Origin: Marisa cornuarietis
Lineage: Eukaryota; Mollusca; Gastropoda; Architaenioglossa; Ampullariidae
Length of the DNA: 64,000 nucleotides
Direction: 5' to 3'
Assembly (NCBI GenBank): GCA_004794655.1
Contig: SMMW01000015.1
Span: forward strand, 124,001 to 188,000
In this document: positions 1-11,469 of the stretch, piece by piece
Position numbering within the stretch: the stretch's first letter is position 1
How the letters are laid out: each line of letters starts with the position of its first letter
Notes under the pieces: generated by a model
Seen by the model: the letters and a program-made list of their open reading frames with translations, nothing else
The model's database searches: none
What the model was told of the DNA's origin: nothing
Position numbers and translations under genes: made by a program

Positions 1-729
1 TGGCAGATACCTAACTAATAAACAGTCACGCTTAAAAGCCTTGAGTGTACTTGACATTAACATACACCACAAACAAAATTGAGAGATTATTGATTAGTCA
101 CAAAATTTCAGCTTGCAGAATAATATTGTTTTCCTGAAAAGTGGACTTTGACTAGCATTCCAAAAATAAGCCGTATAGCTAAGCACATAGATTCAAGAGC
201 AATATAAATATATATAATGATTCAGTTCAAAATTTCTGTCACTCACCTAATTGATAGTGAACATACCCAGATACGTTAACATCAAACACCACACACCTAT
301 GAAACATCAGAGTTTGAGGTCTTTACCATTTGTATGCAAGCTTCTATCACTACCCTTTAGTAGCAGGGTGTTTACATAAGCAGAGTTCGGGTGAGCGCTG
401 CGATACTTGACTTGCAGTCAATAGGGAACCTGTCATCCTGTACCTAAAAAGCTTTGGGTAGGCATTCAAACGGTGCATTCAAGTAGTTTCTGCATTATGT
501 GTGCGTGAAAATAAGGTCTCACGGGGATCGTGAGAACTAGGGATTGTGAGAACTAGCGGTATACTGACGTAGGATGTGTTAGTCTAACTACGCAGCTTTG
601 CAGTTGCTTTATTGGGTAGATGTTTACAGTGACTGGAAAACTAAGGCCGTCTTGACCTATTTATATCATTAATAATATTCTTAAGACGTGTGTTTTTAGG
701 ACGAATGGTGTCACACGAGATATGGTTTC
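1..729. other. AT-rich non-coding sequence
   Basis: I see no coding, RNA or transposon signature here. The sequence is AT-rich and reading frames are short in both directions. It is treated as unassigned flanking DNA upstream of PIK3C3. Confidence 0.5.
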
Positions 730-866
730 TGTCAGGTGATGCAAAGATTAAACACTTGTCTACAATACAGTGAGGGATCGGCTTTCATGAGCTCAGGTCA
801 GGTCTCGGGTACACTGTTTGTTTTATGTGTGCGGCTTCCTGTGTACAGGACTGACTGCTTTGTCAT
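730..866 (+). mobile_element. Old SINE copy (same family as 63686-63878)
   Basis: The stretch aligns by eye with the young SINE near the right end of the window. Shared blocks in order are a degraded tRNA-like head (GGTGATGCAAAGATTA against GGTGGCGCAACGGTTA), AATACAGTGA, GTCTCGGG, and the body block TTCCTGTGTACAGGACTG. The poly-A and LINE-like tail are no longer recognisable. Many substitutions indicate an old insertion. Confidence 0.6.
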
Positions 867-1288
867 GACATGAACTGACATACTTCTATTGCTTCAAGCA
901 CAGGTCTACAACGAGGATGTATAAGAATCTGCTCAGTCAATTATGTTTAGTAAATACAATGTGTTATGACAGGGTTATCTATCTGCTTTCCCATGAGCAG
1001 TAAAGAAAGAGAGAGAGATATGTTAGTTCCCTTCAGCCTCAAACTTCAGCAAGAATCCTACCTCTTTCTTTAAAATGATTTCCTTATATTGTCTTAGGTA
1101 GCTTTCCCGGCTCCATAATTTGGATAATTTGGAAGAAAAAGGGTTCCCCTCCCCTGACTTAACAGAAAAAAATTTTCAGAAACAATCTAAATGTTTTTGT
1201 TTTTGAGCTTTTTCTATGCATGGCGATGATTGGAGGGAAGGGGAGGAGGCGGGTATTTACCAAGATTTGTGGAAATGGTATCTTATAT

Positions 1289-1565
1289 CAAGCTTTAAGA
1301 AGCCATTGAAAACAAATCACCCTACTAGACTTGAACCCTGTTTATCAATTGGCAGTCCTGTTATCAATTGATATAGATATGCACGATTAACAAACATCAC
1401 TGCTGGCTTCGCTGCGTCTTGTGCAACCACGGACATTTATACACGTCCGTGGTGCGACCTTTGCGACCTCAGACAAACTTTAAGAAGTCCAAACTCCATT
1501 AAAAACATTCACCCCACTAGACCTTCAACACCGTTTACCGATTGACAGTCCTGTTTATCATTTGA
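1289..1565. repeat. Pair of degenerate ~80-bp direct repeats
   Basis: Two related segments, roughly 1289-1368 and 1485-1565, share TTTAAGAAG, CAC-CC-ACTAGAC, TTGACAGTCCTGTT-like and ATCAATTGA-like blocks in the same order. The part between them (1361-1440) recurs just upstream of PIK3C3 at about 17341-17425. It is an unclassified interspersed repeat. Confidence 0.55.
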
Positions 1566-1760
1566 GGTAAGCAGCTTCAAGTACTTGGGAACCACCTTCT
1601 CCAAAGACGGCAGCTCCACCTCAGATATCCGCATCAGCAACAGTGGTAATGGCTAAGTTGGATATGATATGGCATAAACATAACATCCGCTTCACTACAA
1701 AGTAAAATCTGTACAAATCCCTTTTAGTACCGATCCTGCTCTAGAAAACTTTGCATTGAG
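1566..1760 (+). pseudogene. RTE-type LINE fragment (RT C-terminal region)
   Basis: Conceptual translation gives the block found after the RT palm in RTE elements: SSFKYLGTTFSKDGS, then an STSDIRIR-like stretch, then AMAKLDMIWHKHNIRF and NLYKSLLVPILL. Frameshifts and stops break the frame. Equivalent blocks occur at 43830-43960 plus 45488-45640 and at 34300-34480, so this is a short relic of the same broad RTE group. Confidence 0.7.
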
Positions 1761-2804
1761 ACATAAGCTAGCAGGGGTTATCAGCCACTAATGGGGCCTG
1801 CATCCAAGGAAGGTATGTGACCGACCTGTAGGCAGCTCTGCTGCTTGTAAGGGTGTTAGGGACACTGGTGGTTTCGTGCACCACACACAGTCACGCACGT
1901 TCTTTCCACAAGGCACAAACAATTGCCTTTAGGTTGTCCAAATACACACACATAATTATATATATCTCAAAGCCCTAGGGGTCACGGCCGCCTAAATAGA
2001 ATAAAGAAAATTAGATCAGCACGTGACCACCTGAGTTATAGTAAATGCATGAGTTATTAATGTACATGACACTGTGACAAACGTTCGACCCCTAAAGTGG
2101 GCCATGGGTCGTAAAATTAATTTCAATACTCTTGTTTTTTTGGGGAGAGTTGCTTTATTTGTTAAAGGATGTGGCATAAAGTGTCCATAAATATAGTTAA
2201 AAAGATAACTGGTTATCTGGTTTCTATGCGTGTAAAAAGTCGACTCGGCACAGTGTGTCACGGCGGTGACGATTAGACTAAGTCTTTCAGTTTCAAGCAA
2301 AATTTATGAATTTCTGTAAATCTGTTCGTGTTTCTGAGATACTTAGCAGATATTTAATAAAATTAGCGTTCCATGTTTTACACACGAGTTCAGTCGTCTA
2401 CTAGACAAAAGTATAATCTCGGTGATCAAAGTTTCCGCGATTTCGTGACAAAATACCATGACCCCCGTTAGTATGAATTCAGAGCGCATTAACTTTTTGC
2501 AGGAAAACGTTGACAAATACTTTTTGTGAGGAAATTGTAGAAATTTGTTATTTAAAAGTTTTAGTGCACCCCAGATGTTCAAACTTCATAGTGTGAATAG
2601 AATACATGTCAAAAGTGACCCATCCTCGACCGATCCTTTTTTTTCTTCGGCGGTTACTCCTTTGACGCATTCAAACATAAAACACGCAAAAAACAACACA
2701 GAGAAAGCCAGTAGATGTATCTCATGAAGCTTTTATTCCTCCATTGATTTAGTTTCAGGTTCAACAATGCAAAAATAAAGATGTAAGCCATCTAAGTCAG
2801 ACTG
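1761..2804. other. Unassigned non-coding sequence
   Basis: No homology-like signal is visible. The short reading frames here have no recognisable domain and look like chance openings. Confidence 0.4.
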
Positions 2805-4011
2805 TACAATACAATACCACTTTATTTATCCCCAAGGCCAATTCCAAATAGTGCTCGTACTAGCAGTAATACATACATGATATAAAGAGATAATACATAC
2901 ATATACATGATATACAAAATACATATACATGATATAAAGAGATAATACGGACATATACATGTACATGATATAAAAGGAGATGATGTATTCACGTTGAAAT
3001 AATTTTTCTCTCTCGCGCGCATGCACTCACACACACGTTCCCAGTAACAGTAAATATAGTGGATATAGTGGTGACCTTAGGTCACCTCAGGCTAGTACAA
3101 GCTCACGCCCAGTAGAATTGATCAGGTGGATGGCACGTGGAATGAATGAATTGCGGTGGCGATTGGTTTTGCATACAGGCATCGCGTACCTACAGCCAGA
3201 CCGCAAGAGTGAAAACTCACGTACATGCCAACACATGATCAGAAATGGAGAGGATACGGTATGCCTTCCTAAGGATTTGCTGATGACAGAAAGCTGCCAA
3301 GTCCCTCTGCCTGATTCCGGTGAATATCATTTCCTTAGTCTTTGAGGCATTCAAGACAAGGAAGTGATCGTCACACCAGCGGACAAAGTCAGGATGAGCG
3401 CCACTGTGAACATGTTCATTATCATACAAAAGTGACAGGAGGGCAGAGTCATCAGTAAATTTTATCAGAAAGCTCCTGTCAGTAGTGCTTCTACAGCTGC
3501 TAGTATAGACTATAGAGTATGAACAGTAGGTGATAGTAGGACATCTATCCGTGCGTATAGGATGACCAAACCCGCTGACATGTAAATCTTTGTCCCTGTC
3601 AGGTCTCAGCCAAGTCTCGGTGAAAGCAAGGAGACACGTTTCTTTGAACTCCCGCCGGCATCTGACATTAGCCTCGAGCTCGTCGACTTTGTTTCGAATG
3701 GATTGAACATTGGAAAGAAGAACAGACGGTAGTGGTGGAGATTTACGTCTGTCGTTAAGATGGAATTTCCTCAGCCGACGCTGAACACCTCCTCTCCTTC
3801 CTATCTTTCGCTTTTTCTTCTGATGGACGGCCGAGTTTTGAGGTGCGATATCAGTTGGAAAGTTTGAAGTGTCGAGGTGGAGGGTAGCCGAAGACGGGAA
3901 GAGTGCGAGAAGGTACTCACGACTGTACAGCGTAGTGGAGGTCTGCCATATTGTTAACCATTTGCACTCGAAGTCCATGAAAATGAACAAAAGCAGCACA
4001 AACAAGCACAC
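2805..4011 (-). mobile_element. Rex1-like LINE, 3' part with internal deletion
   Basis: Read on the minus strand, the element starts near 4011 with endonuclease sequence, passes into RT C-terminal sequence, and finishes near 2810 with a GGGGATAAATAAAGT-type end followed by short repeats. That ending is typical of the Rex1 group, whose copies end near a GGGATNAATAAAGT motif. A block of imperfect ATACATGATATA repeats lies within the 3' region at about 2870-2970. Confidence 0.6.
3217..4011 (-). pseudogene. Fused LINE ORF2 relic: endonuclease N-part joined to RT tail
   Basis: The open frame of 264 codons begins with a basic stretch (KKKRKIGRRGG), then PLPSVLLSNVQSIRNKVDEL and LLAFTETWL. These are the N-terminal motifs of an APE endonuclease, including the N of SNVQS and the E of TETWL. 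At about residue 175 it jumps to FTDDSALLSLL, a variant of the RT YADD box, then WCDDHFLVLNASKTKEMI, and then to the far C-terminal QQILRKAYRILS block. The endonuclease catalytic core and most of the RT are missing, so the protein cannot work as a retrotransposon enzyme. The family call is Rex1-like, based on the C-terminal block that also occurs at 29880-30600. Whether the open frame is simply a recent deletion derivative or is maintained cannot be told from the sequence. Confidence 0.65.
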
Positions 4012-4412
4012 TGCATGACGCTTACAAGTCCACTGTCATAGAAGTGAACCCTAACAACACGATGAACTGAAAACTGAGCAGTAGATATAAGAAAAATAGT
4101 AATAAGTATTAAGAACTAAAATGCTAGCGAGCTACGGCAAGTCGCCCTCGTGGTGAGCGTCCTTGACCTTTTCCCTGTATGGCAGAGGCGAACTTTTGTC
4201 AGTGTCATATAGATTTGAGAAAGAAAAAACAACTAGCTTTCATACACCCAGGTCCTCACAATCGCCTTGGATATGTTGTATCGAAATTTAAAAGTAGCAC
4301 ACATATTAGTCTACCGTAAATTTCGGTATATTGAGCGCACCCGTACACAAGTCACACTCACTAATTGTTTTTTAATTTCTACGTTTTTCACAAATAAGCT
4401 GCACTGGTTTAT
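4012..4412. other. Unassigned non-coding sequence
   Basis: No gene is visible. The part at about 4313-4400, with a CGGTATATTGAGCGCACCC-like stretch, looks like a truncated interspersed repeat, but I could not identify a family or its ends. Confidence 0.35.
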
Positions 4413-4722
4413 AAGCTAGTCCTTCTTACCCTCCCCCCTTCCTCTCTTGCTACTTTTCTACCCATCCTTCCTCTGCAGAATCACTATATTCTCTGTCCCT
4501 GTTACTTAATTGGTGCCTTTTGTGTTTTCTACCTTTGTTTTCTGTTTATCGTCAGTACTGTCGTTTATTCTTCCGTTCCTCGTGTTCTATCCATTTAGTC
4601 CATGTCTCTTTCTTGTTTTAAGTTTTAAGAGCGTGCTCTCTATGAGTGTGACTATGCGCTATAAAAATCTTCATTTATTATTATTAGTAGTAGTATTAGC
4701 ATTATTATTATTATTACTATAT
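4413..4722 (+). mobile_element. L2/CR1-type LINE 3' UTR and (TTA)n tail
   Basis: This is the sense-strand version of the 3' tail seen in reverse at 28975-29215 and 40968-41215. Shared blocks include CTTGCTACTTT, CCTGTTACTT, GTGCCTTTTGT, GTCAGTACTGTCGTTT, then AGAGCGTGCTCT-ATGAGTGTGA-TATGCGCTATA, and finally a (TTA)n tract ending near 4722. No coding part remains, so it is strongly 5' truncated. Confidence 0.75.
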
Positions 4723-5304
4723 ACATCTTGAAAGCTGCGTCGCAGGCATTTCTTCTCGTTTTTGGCATGATGAGAGTGTGTGCTTCAGCAACTGATCTGA
4801 ATGCTTCAATTGTATGTGGCTTTAATTTATAAATGTGAACAGTTCACACTTAACAAGGTTTACAGTGAACACTTTAACATGGAGCTCGTCGAAAAATTTA
4901 TTGGAATCTGAAAAATCCAGAAAAATCCGCAAACAAGACGCGCCGCTGTTTAAGCCGCAGGGAAAAATGTCAGGATTATAACCCGAAACTTACGACAGTA
5001 TCCAACGGAATCCACACAGTCACTTCATATAGCAGTTAAATAAAAGTCAATCGAAAACCACACAGTCGCTTCTGATAAGTTAGAAAAGGTAAAATCAACA
5101 CACAACCATTACATTGATTGATCCTGCAGTGAAGATAGACAGCCAACGAAATAAAACTAATTATGGCCAAAACATTTTAAACTGCTGTGGTACAAACAGT
5201 GATGCTTATTACATTTTTACGCTCTGGTCAAGAAAAGAATGGAGCGCGAGGAGGGTGATAACTTTTCACATGTCCAGTGGTGTTGATCGTCTGCTATAGG
5301 CGAT
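4723..5304. other. Unassigned non-coding sequence
   Basis: Nothing beyond AT-rich sequence and short chance frames is seen here. Confidence 0.4.
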
Positions 5305-6975
5305 AACCAAGACTGACCTTCCGACTATTTTGGAGACTTCCTAGGTGGTCATGTCTTTTGCTTTCTTGGTCCTGCTCGGGTCTGGACTTTAAACAACTCT
5401 AATATCCTTAATTTTAAACTTATGATTTATCTTCTAAAATAAAACACGCATTTTCAACTGATAGTAATTGATGTGGGTGGGAGTCGAAGGATTTTGCTTC
5501 GTAAAAACTCTCTGTGTGCGTGTATATATAGATATGTTACGGCCAAAGCCCGAAGTCCGGCCATTTCGCACTTTGGCTGAGAGGTATGGCCAAAGTCCGA
5601 TGTACTTGAAATGAATAGTGTATATTCTACTTTGGCCGGCCATTTCGCGGAGTGGCCGCGATACTCCGCCCAAAGCGCGATGTGCTGATTCAAGAATGTT
5701 CAGGTGCAAAATTCCCACCGGCTAAAGATGTTGACAGAGGTCCCGGTGACCCAAGAAGCGTTCTTGCTATTGTCATGATCGTCGAGGACGGTTTCTACAA
5801 GCTAGGAACAGAGCATGGCGTTCTCTAACAACTGTATTTCAGAAATGAGTTTTCCATTCTGCACGAGAAACTACTCACACTTGATTCCGTAGGCACAGAA
5901 GAAAAATCACTACGAACTGTCGCGTCTTCCCAATCACTGACAGGGGGCCGAGGCTACACGAGATGCTATTGGTCTACTAAGTGCGCAACAAATCGCTGTA
6001 AATGCAGAAGCAACAAACTTTTATGTAATTCGAAATGTCATAAAAGTTCATCTTGTTGTAATAAGTGATTGCAGAGATTGATAATTTATAAAAAATAAAG
6101 TTATGGTTATACAGAGCCAACAAAGCATGCCAGTGATTTTTTTCTTCCGACTTTGGCTGATCCTCCCATGCTATTTCGCGATCTGGTCGGCTAATGGCCG
6201 ATCTCTTCTTGATTTTCGGAATGTACAGCGCTCTTAGCCATTTCCCGATTTGACCGGCCGTTTTCCGTTTTGGCGAATTTCCGGCTTTTTCAGTTACATA
6301 TATAACATTGACAAAACTCAAGACTGACCTCCCAACGGGGTTGGAGACTGCAGCAGGTGGAGAGTGATAAATTCCCTTCTGCACAACACTGACAATCTTC
6401 TGTTCAATTAGACAATACCTAAGACTGACCTTCTGACCAGTTTGGAGACTTTCAAGGTGATTTGTCACCTGCTTTAGCTTTCTTGGTTCTCCTGGGGCCC
6501 CGTAGGGCGGACTTTCAACGACTCATAAATATCCGTGCTTTAACTTTAATCATATGTTACTTAATTTCTCCCTCCCTTTTGCAGTTTCGCTTGAATCGAG
6601 AAAAGCTGGGACCTAGGTAAAGCTACAAAACATTAAGTTCAATATTGTTTTCACAACGAGCCTTCTCGACTTGTTTTCTTTCAAACCTGACGAAGAACCA
6701 AGATAGGTCGTGCTTTTTTTGATAACACAAGAACAGTTTTTTTATTTGTTATAAGTTTTCCCTGCTTTTTTGGCAAATAGCATTTGACAATTACGTAGCC
6801 ACATCAATGTGGATCTACTTATGTATTAAAATAAACAGAAATTAATTAGCTTAGTCTGTATAAATATCGGTTTTGTCTTCTAATTTCTAAACATGAACAA
6901 ACATTCTTAAATGATAGTGATTGATGGGGGGTGGAAGTCGAAGGATTTTGCTCCAACGAAAACCTTTGTGCATCA
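5305..6975. repeat. Interspersed repeat complex with direct repeats and a possible TIR element
   Basis: Two related segments, 5305-5505 and 6415-6960, share AAGACTGACCTTC-GAC, TTTGGAGACTT, TTTCTTGGT and GTCGAAGGATTTTGCT in the same order. A third partial copy of the AAGACTGACCT motif is at about 6317. Between the large copies, 5533 to about 6303 begins with GTTACGGCCAAAGCCCGAA and ends with a rough inverted match before GTTACATATATAAC. That interior could be a nonautonomous DNA transposon, but the inverted match is imperfect. Confidence 0.4.
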
Positions 6976-7480
6976 TTAATTGTCTGTGAAGCTGTTTGGA
7001 TGAAGTCAAAATTTCTGCATTAGTGGTTTGACTGCCTATGAGGTACACAAAGTATATTACAAGCATGGGTGGTTCCAGTTTACACATGAAAGGTTATTTA
7101 ATGTTTCATGTGCACAGTAGTCAAAGCTAATGAATCACAAAGCTTTTGAAATGTGTAACACTTCACCTTCAATCATATCAAGTGACCTTCCAAATGTCTA
7201 CATAATTTGTTGGCAAAATCTACAACAATAACATTACATCAGACTTTTGCTGCCAGTTCCTCACATATTGTTGTACATTTTCTTAAATATTTTATTTACA
7301 GTTCATTGACAGTACAATAGGCAGCATCTATTCTAGTGGTAAAGTGTAAGGTGAATATTACTGCATATTGTGTACTCTCATTTTTCTTTAAATATATATA
7401 TATATATCTTTTCTTTACACTTAATATATACCCTTGGAATTTTTTCTCTCACACACAAAACAGGTTACCTCTGTTTATCT

Positions 7481-7483
<3 letters not shown>
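6976..7483. other. Unassigned AT-rich sequence
   Basis: No coding signal is visible. A short (TA)n run occurs near 7392-7406. Confidence 0.4.
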
Positions 7484-7569
<86 letters not shown>

Positions 7570-7570
7570 T
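7484..7570 (+). repeat. (TG)n microsatellite followed by (GA)n
   Basis: A perfect TG dinucleotide tract of about 35 units runs from 7484 to about 7553 and is followed directly by about 9 GA units. The poly-Val/Cys reading frame over it is an artefact of the repeat. Confidence 0.97.
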
Positions 7571-8590
7571 TTCTTAAACCAATTTAATTAAAAAATTTAC
7601 AAAAAAGCAGCAGGTAGAACCAGAAAATGTAATTTTACTTATTGATTTTTTTAATTAATAGCATGAATTAGTTGAGGACTTTCTTGTTTTATGACACTTC
7701 ATTTGATCAAAATAAATTTTTAGAATGTTTTATGAGTTTCTAGAAGATGTGTCTCTGTGTTCATATTGATGGCATCAGTGAGGACTGAATAATATATAAA
7801 AATAATACTCAAATGAACTTTACAATCTTTAATAATAATAATAATAATGTGAACTTATAACGCACAGCATCACAATCAAGACAGATCGATCCACGGACTT
7901 GATCACAGTCTCTGTGCAAATCAATAATGATGGAAGTCTTTCTGCCATTCTTTGCTACAAACAAGTTTTGTTTTTACTGTCGGTTACGTAGTTCGTCAGA
8001 AATTCAAAACACTTCTCCCACACGGACCTAAAAACAAGTAATATAGTAAAATTTAAAAAAAGCTGAAGACACTCAAATGACAAAAGAGACAGAATAACGA
8101 GAACGACGAAAAAGTTGTAAGAACAAATTGGAAATAAAAATAAAGCTATTAAGGGTGTGTTCGGGACCTCATGTTTTTACAGATAGCGACTTAACCTATC
8201 GTAATCGTCACAAATCTCTTCTAAAAGTATCCATGCCTCTTTATTGGTTAAATAGACTTTCCTAGGTGATAGACTGATGTTAAATTTTCTTTTGTATGTT
8301 TTTCTTTTCCTCTGATTTTTCCAAGGTATATATACAGGAAATAGCAGTCGACTGGACTGTTCCGGTCAGGCGGGCATGCGCAGTGATGTAATTTCCCTGG
8401 CAACGTCTATGTAGGTCGAGTGTCTAAATATAAAGAGCGTGCTAGTTGCCCAGCGCTTAAAGACGCGACATGACCCTCACGCAAGCCACTCCCCTGGCGA
8501 CCGGACGGGAGGTCAGGGGCTTAGCGATGCGTAACTTAGAGACGTGACAAGACCTCGGCCCCTGATGTGTGAGGTTTATTGTGTTAGGAG
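7571..8590. other. Unassigned non-coding sequence
   Basis: There is no gene. A short (AAT)n run at about 7832-7850 followed by a TATAACGCACAGC stretch may be a degraded LINE tail like those at 15142 and 28975. Confidence 0.35.
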
Positions 8591-9319
8591 ATATGGTTTG
8601 AGAAGCGTGGAATAGGGAAGAAGTTGGATTTTGCACGTGAGTGCACTATAGGAAGTTCAGCTCAGAGTTGAGTTTTGAGGTGGGGTGGTACGCCTCGCAA
8701 GGAAGGTATTGTTGCCCGGGCCATTAGTGTGCTAGGGAAAGTTAGTTTAAAGTTTTGGAGTCTGTGGGGAAAACCCAGGGTCGCAGGTATCACTAGTATG
8801 CCAAATCGGAGTACAAAAAATAGTGTGCAGAGCTGAAGGAGGGGCGATCCTCGCACATTTCCTGGAACGAGTCGCCAGGTCTCGTACTGTTGAGAAGGTG
8901 GGCGAAGTGAGACAAAAGTTGTCAATGCGGTTGTCGCCAATTCAATCCCAAGTTATGGGCCTGAAAAGCGAAAACGTGAGATGTATGGTGTCGCCGGGTC
9001 ACTCCCAGGTTATGGGTATGGACTGTCTAGGGCGGGTAAGAAGAGAGATGTGCATGTTGTTGTTGCCTGGTTATGGGCTGGCACAATGAGATATGGTTAA
9101 GGGGGTATTGTGTAGTATTGGTTGTTGTGGTTCTGGTGGGCCCAGTAGATATGTAAAAGTTGAGAGGAGGAGCCCTTACGTAGGGTCCAGTTGATGAAGA
9201 TATTTGATTTAGTGGTAGGAGAGAATTGTTTGTAAGGGTATTTTGTTTGAGTGAAAAATGCTTAGGAAAATGGTTGTATTTTTGAGAAATAGCACCCATT
9301 TTAATTTAGGGAGGGTGAC
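8591..9319 (+). other. GC-richer block before a candidate LTR
   Basis: This stretch is richer in G than its surroundings and contains three imperfect repeats of a GTCGCC-CCCAAGTTATGGG-like unit (about 8930-9075). Short frames are open, but no protease, RT or integrase motif is recognised. It could be the decayed 3' interior of the LTR element proposed for 9320-10214. Confidence 0.25.
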
Positions 9320-10214
9320 TGTAACACCCATGACAAATTAGTATATTTGTCATGTGTATTTACACATGTTTTATTGTTGTATTAGTTATTTTATTTGTGT
9401 ATTTTAATATAGTACTAATTTTTTGTGTATAGTAGAGTAAGTTTGGTGTGAGTCGGTCATGTTATCGCGTGGCGTAGGAATACGTGAGATCTTGGCCGCG
9501 AGATGTTGTGAGTATTTAGGGCCAAAGAGTCTGTGTTGGGGTCTTTTGTTGAGTAAGACGAATCGAGGTGGGATCGAGGGCTAGAGGCCCGAGGGGGCCC
9601 TGAGCCCTACTTCGTTGTCCTAAATCAGGTTAGTAGAGAAAATAATCTTTTGTTTTAGATTGTTGAGATCACAATCTAAGAGAACGTCGTATTTTTGTAT
9701 GATTTTCTATTTGTTATGTGTAGGATGGTTGCAGATTCCCAAATCACGTTTATCTTTGGGTAGTTTTGAGTACAGGAAATGAGGTATGGCGTGAGATACC
9801 CTTGCACGTGAAGTGGGGAAGGAAGAAGTATGTACGAGATTTTGTCATGTATGATTTAGGTGTATGAGATTTTGAATAATATGTTTGGGGAATTTTTTGT
9901 GAATTTGATGTTTGGTTTCGTTAATCATGACGTGCTACAAGTTTATGTTTTTGTTTTGCTTTCAGGGCAACCGTTTTTCGTCTCTGTTTCTTGTTCTCGT
10001 TCTTGTTTCTCGGGCTGATGTTGTGATGTTGTTAAAAGAAAAGAGAAATGGGATCACGCAGAGTGGCCGTTTTTCCCCGTTCTTTTCCCGTGTGCTGGCG
10101 TGGCGGCAAGTTTCCCCCCACCACCACACACGCTCACCGATTCAAGCCTGGTTTACACTTTCATATAATCTAGTAAGCCCCTTAATGTTGTAGGTAAGAA
10201 AGCTTACATTACAA
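9320..10214 (+). mobile_element. Candidate solo or 3' LTR (Gypsy-like ends)
   Basis: The segment starts TGTAACACCC directly after a purine-rich tract (AGGGAGGGTGAC) that could be a polypurine tract. It ends with CTTACATTACA near 10214. TGTAACA at the start and TTACA at the end are usual for Gypsy-type LTRs. No second LTR copy is present in the window, and the target duplication cannot be confirmed. Confidence 0.35.
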
Positions 10215-10667
10215 CCAGTCCCAGCCACATCTTTACCCTTTCCCTGAGCCGGGCCTGCCCGTCAGCGAGTGTTCTTCGAACGTAGGGTGGGGCCAGACCT
10301 TCCCCCGTCAGTCGCTCTTATCTCATCTCTCGCGCGTTAAAGGGCTGAACACTGGTTCGGGTAGACTGGCTGCGATGAATTCTGCCGCCCAGTTGACGTG
10401 CTTGAGACATTGATGCATTCTGAAGTATAGGTATAGCTGAGGTGTTGAGAGTACTCTGTTGGTCTGTACGTTTGGTGTCTGTGTGGTTGCTGCCGGGTAA
10501 TCGTCGACGTCAGAAGGGGTGTAGTGGTCTCTCGTGTTGCCAGCCTCAGTCAGGCGAACACTCACAGCTTATGCATAGCTAGGACCTTGGAACCCATGTG
10601 TGAGCTGTGTTCTGTGTGCGGGGGATTCCTCTCGCGCTGAACACTTCCTTCGTGTCATGCTTCCATA
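10215..10667. other. Unassigned GC-richer sequence
   Basis: No recognisable domain or repeat is seen. Overlapping short open frames on both strands reflect base composition. Confidence 0.35.
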
Positions 10668-10971
10668 CAGGGCCGTGCTTAGGGGCAGGCGGACGAGGCA
10701 TCTGCCTAGGGCCCCGCTCTCTAAGGGGCCCCGCGCCTTTGATTAATATGGCAACTAGGCTCCAAATTAATGACGTATTGCATGCTCTGTCTTTTAAGCA
10801 GGATTTTAAAAGTGTCATATCTCCCCTTAGACCTTTCCTGTAGCTTTTGAGGAAGGAAAATAACATTGGTTGGGTTTGCTTAGGTGTTCCCAATCCATAC
10901 AAAAATAGTCAAGCTTCTGTTTACGCTTCAACAAACGCAATCGAGAGGGGAGGGGGACAGGCGGGTTTGGT

Positions 10972-11060
10972 GTTCCCGGGCCCGCGGTTGTGAAGGGGTC
11001 CCAGCCTTGGTCAGTGGATTTTTTTTCTTACGTTTTCTTTTGTTTGGCTTTAGAGGAAAG
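10972..11060 (+). repeat. 89-bp direct repeat, left copy
   Basis: It runs from GTTCCCGGGCCCGCGGTTGT to TTTAGAGGAAAG. It is identical to 11369-11457 except for one visible substitution (GTGGATT against GTGAATT). The two copies directly flank the MITE at 11061-11368. Confidence 0.95.
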
Positions 11061-11368
11061 AATCCCAAACACTTAATCCCCGACACTTAATCCCCTAGAC
11101 ATTTAATCCCCAGACACTTAATCCTCAAAATGAAATTTCAACTCAAGAAATTATGAAGTGAATGAAAAATTTAATTATGAAGTGATTGATTCAAATTCAA
11201 ATAATTATTTTCATGTAAACATCAAAATAAGTTTGACAATTAAAATAATACTTAATTTCAACATTTATAACATTGGGGGCATTTTTGAGGACTAAGTGTC
11301 TGGGGATTAAATGTCTAGGGGATTAAGTGTTGGGGATTAAGTGTCTGGGGATTAAGTGTCCGGTCACC
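11061..11368. mobile_element. Palindromic MITE with internal TTAATCCCC subrepeats
   Basis: The 308-bp insert has long terminal inverted repeats. The left arm contains ACACTTAATCCCC, TAGACATTTAATCCCC, AGACACTTAATCCTCAAAAT; the right arm is the inverse, ATTTTTGAGGACTAAGTGTC through GGGGATTAAGTGTCCGG. The core is AT-rich and non-coding. No transposase is present. I cannot assign it to a superfamily from the ends alone. Confidence 0.8.
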
Positions 11369-11457
11369 GTTCCCGGGCCCGCGGTTGTGAAGGGGTCCCA
11401 GCCTTGGTCAGTGAATTTTTTTTCTTACGTTTTCTTTTGTTTGGCTTTAGAGGAAAG
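11369..11457 (+). repeat. 89-bp direct repeat, right copy
   Basis: This is the right partner of 10972-11060, of the same length and with one mismatch. It continues straight into the transposase relic, so it is probably the original target sequence and the left copy the duplicate, or the reverse. Confidence 0.95.
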
Positions 11458-11469
11458 GACTGATGAAAG

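Noticed and set aside
3072..3086. GTGACCTTAGGTCAC palindrome as a nuclear-receptor site
   Set aside because: A 15-bp palindrome can arise by chance in 64 kb and there is no nearby gene it would control.
5533..6303. A confirmed TIR transposon with GTTAC ends
   Set aside because: The inverted match is weak and no target duplication can be fixed, so it was left as a possibility in the repeat complex.
7336..7591. Open frames with long Val/Cys alternation
   Set aside because: They are produced by the (TG)n microsatellite and have no non-repeat conserved sequence.
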